Under the pieces are notes generated by a model. That model was given only the letters and a program-made list of their open reading frames with translations, searched no databases and had not been told where the DNA came from. Below are positions 5,947-10,185 of a stretch of 10,185 nt of DNA, piece after piece (the first letter of the stretch is position 1; every line of letters begins with the position of its first letter). This DNA is from UBA9410 sp963933065 (lineage in GTDB: Bacteria > Actinomycetota > Acidimicrobiia > Acidimicrobiales > MedAcidi-G1), in contig CAWVUB010000081.1 in assembly GCA_963933065.1 (NCBI GenBank), positions 1-10,185 of the forward strand. The letters are read 5' to 3'. Both the position numbers and the translations under genes were made by a program.

Positions 5947-8543
5947 CTGACACGACCGCCGGATCCGGTGCACCAGTTGAGCGTTCAGAAGAGTTTGACG
6001 ACACTGCTAGTCCGTTGGCTGCAGCGATCCGTCGGATGCCCCTGACTTGGTGGGTCAACCTATTTATCGTCCTTGGCGGCATGTGGTTTGTGCTTTGGGT
6101 CGTGAATCCCGACGGAGTGCTATTTACCCGATCAACACCTACAGGTGGTGACCTTGGTGCACACGTGTGGGGGCCAGCATTTCTCCGTGATGAACTATTG
6201 CCCCGGTTTCGCCTGAGTGGGTGGACACCCGACTGGTATGCCGGATTCCCCGCCTACCACTTCTACATGGTTGTACCGATGCTGCTGGTGGTGGCTGTCA
6301 ATGTTGGACTGAAAACCCCAGCACTCGCTGTGGTTCTGCCCATACTGATTGCAGTTGGAGTAGTGGTAGTGCGGCGCCGTCCATCTGGATGGGCGCTGAG
6401 GCTGGCCACCCTGGCTGCTTTAGTCGTACTTGTGGTTCCGGTGCATTATGGCATGGCCATTAAGTGGGTCACTGTTGCGGGTCTCGTGGTGATGCCATTA
6501 GCCGGATGGGCCGCTGGTCGCCTCGCTGGTTTGCCATTTCCGGGTCCGGCACTGATGTCGGTAGCCACTCTTCCTTTCCTGTTTGACCGGTCGTTCAACA
6601 TCATGGGTGGCAACCTGATGTCGACCATGGCCGGCGAGTTCGCTTATGCCCTTGCCGTGGCGGCCTGTCTTGTTTACATCGGGTTATTAGTTCGGGGCTT
6701 AGAGACTGGACTAGGCCGGGCCTCCGCAGCCGCTCTGCTTGCTCTTATCGGCCTCTGCCATTTGCTGGTTGCTTTCTTTGCCCTAGTGGCCTCAGCCGTC
6801 GCCTTCGCGCTGAGGCCAAGCCGGCAGGCGCTGGCCTGGCTGATGACCACAGGCATAGTGGCTGGCCTCTGTGCAGCGTTTTGGGTTCTACCGTTCTGGT
6901 GGCAGCGGGACCACCTCAACGACATGGCCTGGCACAAGCTCACGCGATTCCGGTCGTATCTCTGGGACCGTGGTGACCTGGCTGCTGATTTTCTGACAAA
7001 TGATCCACCGCTTCAGCCAGTCATCGTGCTCGCCGTCTTCGGTCTGGCGCTTTCAGTCTTCTTCCGCCGTCGCATCGGTTTTGTACTGGCCGGCTCAGCG
7101 GTCATCCTCGGTCTGGCCTTCGTGCATCTGCCGGAGGGTCGCCTATACAACGGGCGAATCCTGCCCACCTACTACCTCTGTATTTACCTGTTAGCAGCCA
7201 TTGCTCTGTCAGAGGGGTTGCGACTAGTGGGCCGCCTGGTTGATGGTTTTCGCCGGTCGCCTGACGGGCGGGAAGGCCGACTGATCGCTGGGGGAGGGGC
7301 GTTGGTCGTATTCGTAGCCGTGGTGGTCATGTTGGCTATCCCGCTGCGGATCTTGCCTGGAGGGTCAACTAAAGGAAACGTCTACCACTGGATGGGTGTC
7401 GAGTCCACCGAACTGAACCTTGGTCGGTCTTGGGTGCGGTGGAACTTCGAGGGTTACGAGGCTAGAGATGGTGGTCCTTCGGGAGGTGGTTGGGAAGAGC
7501 AACGGGCGTTGGCCTCAACTATGGAAGACCTGGCAGCTAGTGCAGGCTGTGGCCGCCTGATGTGGGAGTACAACAGTGACCTAGTGCGGTACGGCACCCC
7601 GATGGCCTTGATGCTGTTGCCGCACTGGACGGACGGTTGCATTGGGTCCATGGAAGGCCTCTACTTCGAGGCATCGACGACCACGCCATATCATTTCCTA
7701 GTCCAGTCAGAACTCTCCGTAGCACCTTCGCGTGCCCAGCGAGGCCTCCCATACCGGGGATTCGACTTGGATTCCGGCGTTGACCACCTCCAACAACTTG
7801 GCGTCCGATGGTACTCGGCTTTCTCGGAGCGTGCCGTGGACGAGGCGCGTCAGCATCTGAGCCTGACTGAAAAGGCAACCAGCGGGCCTTGGACCATCTT
7901 TGAGGTACTGGGTGCTGAACCTGTTGTGGCCCTCGAAGTGGAACCTTCCGTGTTCACCGATGTTGACCATGGCGACTGGCTGGAACCATCGATTGAGGTT
8001 TTTCAGGCTGGGTCAACCGGAGCGGTGCGAACCATTGGTGGTCCGGCCTCTTGGCAACGGGTACCGGCTGGAGCCGAATCGGAGCGTCGGCCACTCCCCA
8101 CCGTTGAGGTCAGTGACGTAGTAAGTGGTGTCGATTCGGTGTCGTTTCGTGTCGACCGTGTGGGTGTTCCGGTGTTGGTAAGGACTTCGTTCTTCCCGAA
8201 TTGGACGGTAGACGGCGCTGAAGGACCATGGCGCGCAACTCCGAATTTGATGGTCGTAGTGCCGAACTCTGAAGAGGTTCGCCTCTCCTACGGGCGAACA
8301 CCGGTGGATGTCATGTCCATGTTCCTAACCCTCGTTGGCTTGCTGGCACTGGTTGTACTCGCTCGGCATCCGTTGGGGTCAGGATTGCCCGGTACGGCTC
8401 TATTTGATTTGGCGGCCGTCGGCCCTGATGGTGAGCGACGGCTAAACCGTTGGGTAGGCCGTCGGATCACCAATTTGGGTAAAGACACCGAGCTGGAGGT
8501 CCTTGTGGCCTCAGACGACCAGGTAGTGGGCGACCAGCCATGA
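5943..8543 (+). CDS. Large polytopic membrane protein, GT-C-like / PTPS_related-type, probable lipid-linked-sugar glycosyltransferase
   Basis: An 866-residue protein. A polar N terminus (1-33) leads to a first membrane helix (about 36-54) and a loop with GGDLGAH (Asp70, His74), then LSGWTPDWYAGFP (91-103). About ten more hydrophobic segments follow up to residue 470, with a conserved-looking GNLMSTMAGEF at 223-233. A mostly soluble region of about 330 residues comes next, and a last helix lies close to the C terminus (around 797-815), followed by a polar tail. An acidic residue in the loop after helix 1 is typical of GT-C enzymes, which transfer sugars from polyprenyl-phosphate donors outside the membrane. 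Actinobacterial and archaeal relatives are often labelled 6-pyruvoyl-tetrahydropterin synthase-related membrane proteins, a name that says little about function. ATG 5943 overlaps the CPBP stop; TTG 5892 is rejected. The TGA overlaps the next ATG (8540-8543). The GT-C assignment is moderate, and no acceptor can be named. Confidence 0.75.
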   Translation: MTDTTAGSGAPVERSEEFDDTASPLAAAIRRMPLTWWVNLFIVLGGMWFVLWVVNPDGVLFTRSTPTGGDLGAHVWGPAFLRDELLPRFRLSGWTPDWYAGFPAYHFYMVVPMLLVVAVNVGLKTPALAVVLPILIAVGVVVVRRRPSGWALRLATLAALVVLVVPVHYGMAIKWVTVAGLVVMPLAGWAAGRLAGLPFPGPALMSVATLPFLFDRSFNIMGGNLMSTMAGEFAYALAVAACLVYIGLLVRGLETGLGRASAAALLALIGLCHLLVAFFALVASAVAFALRPSRQALAWLMTTGIVAGLCAAFWVLPFWWQRDHLNDMAWHKLTRFRSYLWDRGDLAADFLTNDPPLQPVIVLAVFGLALSVFFRRRIGFVLAGSAVILGLAFVHLPEGRLYNGRILPTYYLCIYLLAAIALSEGLRLVGRLVDGFRRSPDGREGRLIAGGGALVVFVAVVVMLAIPLRILPGGSTKGNVYHWMGVESTELNLGRSWVRWNFEGYEARDGGPSGGGWEEQRALASTMEDLAASAGCGRLMWEYNSDLVRYGTPMALMLLPHWTDGCIGSMEGLYFEASTTTPYHFLVQSELSVAPSRAQRGLPYRGFDLDSGVDHLQQLGVRWYSAFSERAVDEARQHLSLTEKATSGPWTIFEVLGAEPVVALEVEPSVFTDVDHGDWLEPSIEVFQAGSTGAVRTIGGPASWQRVPAGAESERRPLPTVEVSDVVSGVDSVSFRVDRVGVPVLVRTSFFPNWTVDGAEGPWRATPNLMVVVPNSEEVRLSYGRTPVDVMSMFLTLVGLLALVVLARHPLGSGLPGTALFDLAAVGPDGERRLNRWVGRRITNLGKDTELEVLVASDDQVVGDQP

Positions 8544-10185
8544 GAGATCGTCTCCGTCGGTTCGCTGCCGTGGGTGTAATTGCAACGACAGTCGATGTAG
8601 GAGTGGCCGTCGCCCTGATCGGGGCCGGCTGGGCATTTTGGGCAGCCGACTTAGTCGCCCTTGGACTGGCTGCGGCGATCGCCCGCGTGCTCCATCGATC
8701 GGTAACGCTGCGCGACGATCCGTATGCCCGATGGATCCGTCTCCGTCGTGTTTTCGTGACGGTGGTGGTTTTTGCTGGACTAGTTGACCTACTCGTGCTT
8801 GCCGTCGGCCGGTCAGTTCTTGGTGGAGTAGTTACTGGTGACGCTGGAGGCTGGGGTGGTGACCTTTTGGTCAAAGTGTTTGCTGTGCTGGTGGCTGGAT
8901 TAGTCCGAGCCGTGGCCTACCGAGCGTTTCTGTTCCGAGTTATACGCCGAGAACAGGACCATCCATCAGGTCGTGGTACGCCACCCGGCGATTTCCGGGT
9001 AAGTGTTGTCATTCCTGCCTTCCAGGAGTCTGACCGGATTGCCACGTCAATCGCCCGGGTTCGAACCGAGTTGGGCGCCGCCTTGGTTGAAATCACCGAT
9101 AGTGCTGGAACTGGATCCAACGGTGGGATTGAGATAGTGGTGGTGGATGACGGCTCGACGGACGACACCGCAGCAGTGGCCAGAGCGGCTGGTGCCGACC
9201 GAGTGGTCCGGCTGGATAGGAATAGAGGTAAGGGGTCTGCGGTAAGGGCTGGAGTCGCCGTGGCAGCGGGCCGCACGGTGGTGTTTACCGATGCCGACCT
9301 TGCTTACGGACCAGCACAGGCCGCAAAGCTCGTGGCCCGGGTGGAGCAGGGATACGACGTAGTGGTTGGTAGCCGGCGACATACTGATACCACGACACTG
9401 GTTCGAGCGGGTCGTATTCGTGAGGTTGGTGGCCGCCTCATTAACTTGGTTACGCATGCTTTTCTGCTTGGACAGTACCGGGATACTCAGTGTGGACTGA
9501 AGGCGTTCCGGGCTGATATTGCGCGACCAATGTTCGCTGCCTCAGTATTGGAAAGATTCTCATTCGACGTGGAGATCTTTCACTTGGTTGAGCGGTGGCG
9601 ATTGAGTCTGATAGAGGTGCCCGTTGAGGTGGAGAATTCTGAGCGATCCACGGTTCGAGCGGTTCGTGACGGCGTCCGGCTTGTAGCCGATCTGATCAGT
9701 CTCCGACAACGAGCACGCCGAGGGGACTACCCGGCGTCACCGGTCTTCTCGGACTGTAGCGACGCAATTTCCAACGACCCCGTGAAACAGATTTTCAAGG
9801 CGTACGACATTCGTGGGCGAGTGCCTGACGAATGGAACAATGAGGTTGCAGAGTCGATTGGCCAAAGTTTTGGCCTCTTGGTAAGACGCCGGGAACCGAA
9901 CGTCAGTCGTGTGGTGTTGGGCCGGGACATGCGTCCGAGCGGTGTGCCGCTCGGAGAAGCTTTGATTCGCGGGGTTACCTCGGTTGGTCTTGACGTAGTC
10001 GACGTGGGTCTAGCTTCCACTGACCTGGTCTCATTTGCCTCGGGCTACCTTCAGGCGCCCGCTCTGATGGTGACGGCTAGCCACAATCCTTCGGAATACA
10101 ACGGCATTAAGTGCTGCCTATCGGGCGCCGGTCCCCTGAGTTACGACAATGGTTTGAATGAGATGGAGGCAGCCGTACTTGCCGG
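8540..10185 (+). CDS. Three-domain fusion: GtrA-like membrane domain + ALG5/DPM1-like GT2 + phosphomannomutase/phosphoglucomutase (3' end outside window)
   Basis: One open frame of 548 codons without a stop, running off the right edge. ATG 8540 overlaps the preceding TGA (ATGA). Residues 1-135 form a GtrA-like domain: RRFAAVG near the start, four hydrophobic helices (about 8-28, 33-50, 71-90, 109-130) and an ending YRAFLFR. Residues 153-390 are a GT2 domain with VSVVIPAFQES (154-164), DDGST (203-207), NRGKGSAVR, DAD (251-253) and DTQCGLK (315-321), the last typical of polyprenyl-phosphate hexose synthases such as ALG5. A linker of about 25 residues follows. From 415 the alpha-D-phosphohexomutase fold starts: IFKAYDIRG (418-426), GRDMRPSG, and the phosphoserine loop TASHNP (Ser514) with NGIK (521-524). 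The family is normally about 450 residues, so most of the mutase lies outside the window. It probably makes hexose-1-phosphate, loads sugar on polyprenyl phosphate and assists its flipping. Whether the sugar is mannose or glucose cannot be told. Confidence 0.9.
   Translation, partial: MRDRLRRFAAVGVIATTVDVGVAVALIGAGWAFWAADLVALGLAAAIARVLHRSVTLRDDPYARWIRLRRVFVTVVVFAGLVDLLVLAVGRSVLGGVVTGDAGGWGGDLLVKVFAVLVAGLVRAVAYRAFLFRVIRREQDHPSGRGTPPGDFRVSVVIPAFQESDRIATSIARVRTELGAALVEITDSAGTGSNGGIEIVVVDDGSTDDTAAVARAAGADRVVRLDRNRGKGSAVRAGVAVAAGRTVVFTDADLAYGPAQAAKLVARVEQGYDVVVGSRRHTDTTTLVRAGRIREVGGRLINLVTHAFLLGQYRDTQCGLKAFRADIARPMFAASVLERFSFDVEIFHLVERWRLSLIEVPVEVENSERSTVRAVRDGVRLVADLISLRQRARRGDYPASPVFSDCSDAISNDPVKQIFKAYDIRGRVPDEWNNEVAESIGQSFGLLVRRREPNVSRVVLGRDMRPSGVPLGEALIRGVTSVGLDVVDVGLASTDLVSFASGYLQAPALMVTASHNPSEYNGIKCCLSGAGPLSYDNGLNEMEAAVLA

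Noticed and set aside
8467..9457. Minus-strand open frames of 119-136 codons opposite the GT2 region
   Set aside because: They are Ser/Thr/Pro/Arg-rich shadows opposite clear GtrA and GT2 motifs.
9782..10185. Separate phosphomannomutase gene starting at GTG 9782
   Set aside because: The upstream GT2 frame has no stop before it and no start signals precede the GTG, so a fusion is the simplest reading; a sequencing error is kept as the alternative.
1..10185. Mobile elements, CRISPR arrays, tRNA genes or phage remnants
   Set aside because: No terminal repeats, transposase or integrase motifs, regularly spaced repeats or tRNA-like folds were seen on reading both strands.

Overview
The window looks like chromosomal core DNA from an actinobacterium, possibly of the Acidimicrobiia type. 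The basis is moderately GC-rich DNA with GTG/TTG-tolerant frames, a DUF5719-like protein next to a large actinobacterial membrane glycosyltransferase-type protein, genes joined by ATGA overlaps, and start codons lying 6-7 nt after TANNNT boxes (leaderless style). The taxonomic call is an inference. There are no tRNA or rRNA genes, insertion sequences, CRISPR arrays or phage genes, and no gene-free stretch over 300 bases.

Left part (1-2760, + strand): the C-terminal part of a large polytopic membrane protein, cut by the window edge, overlaps the start of a secreted DUF5719-like protein. The latter appears to consist of four tandem units of about 105-110 residues.

Middle (2764-5136, - strand): ftsH, the membrane AAA+ zinc protease, is followed 12 bp later by a small membrane-anchored thioredoxin-fold protein with a CESC active site. 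That gene meets the DUF5719 gene tail to tail with a 3-bp gap.

Divergent control region (5137-5211): 75 bp between ftsH and the next operon. It holds one TANNNT box for each direction and three exact copies of CCGTCGG.

Right part (5212-10185, + strand): three genes joined by 4-bp ATGA overlaps. They encode a CPBP-family intramembrane protease, an 866-residue GT-C-like polytopic membrane protein, and an open frame running off the right edge. That last frame is the most notable object here. It joins a GtrA-like four-helix membrane domain, an ALG5/DPM1-like family 2 glycosyltransferase, and the N-terminal part of a phosphomannomutase/phosphoglucomutase in one polypeptide, with no stop codon between them.

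Read together, the right-hand operon looks like a compact lipid-linked sugar route. The mutase would make hexose-1-phosphate; a nucleotidyltransferase not seen here would activate it; the GT2 domain would load it on polyprenyl phosphate; the GtrA domain would help it cross the membrane; and the neighbouring GT-C-like protein could use it on the outer face. This is inference from domains and gene order.
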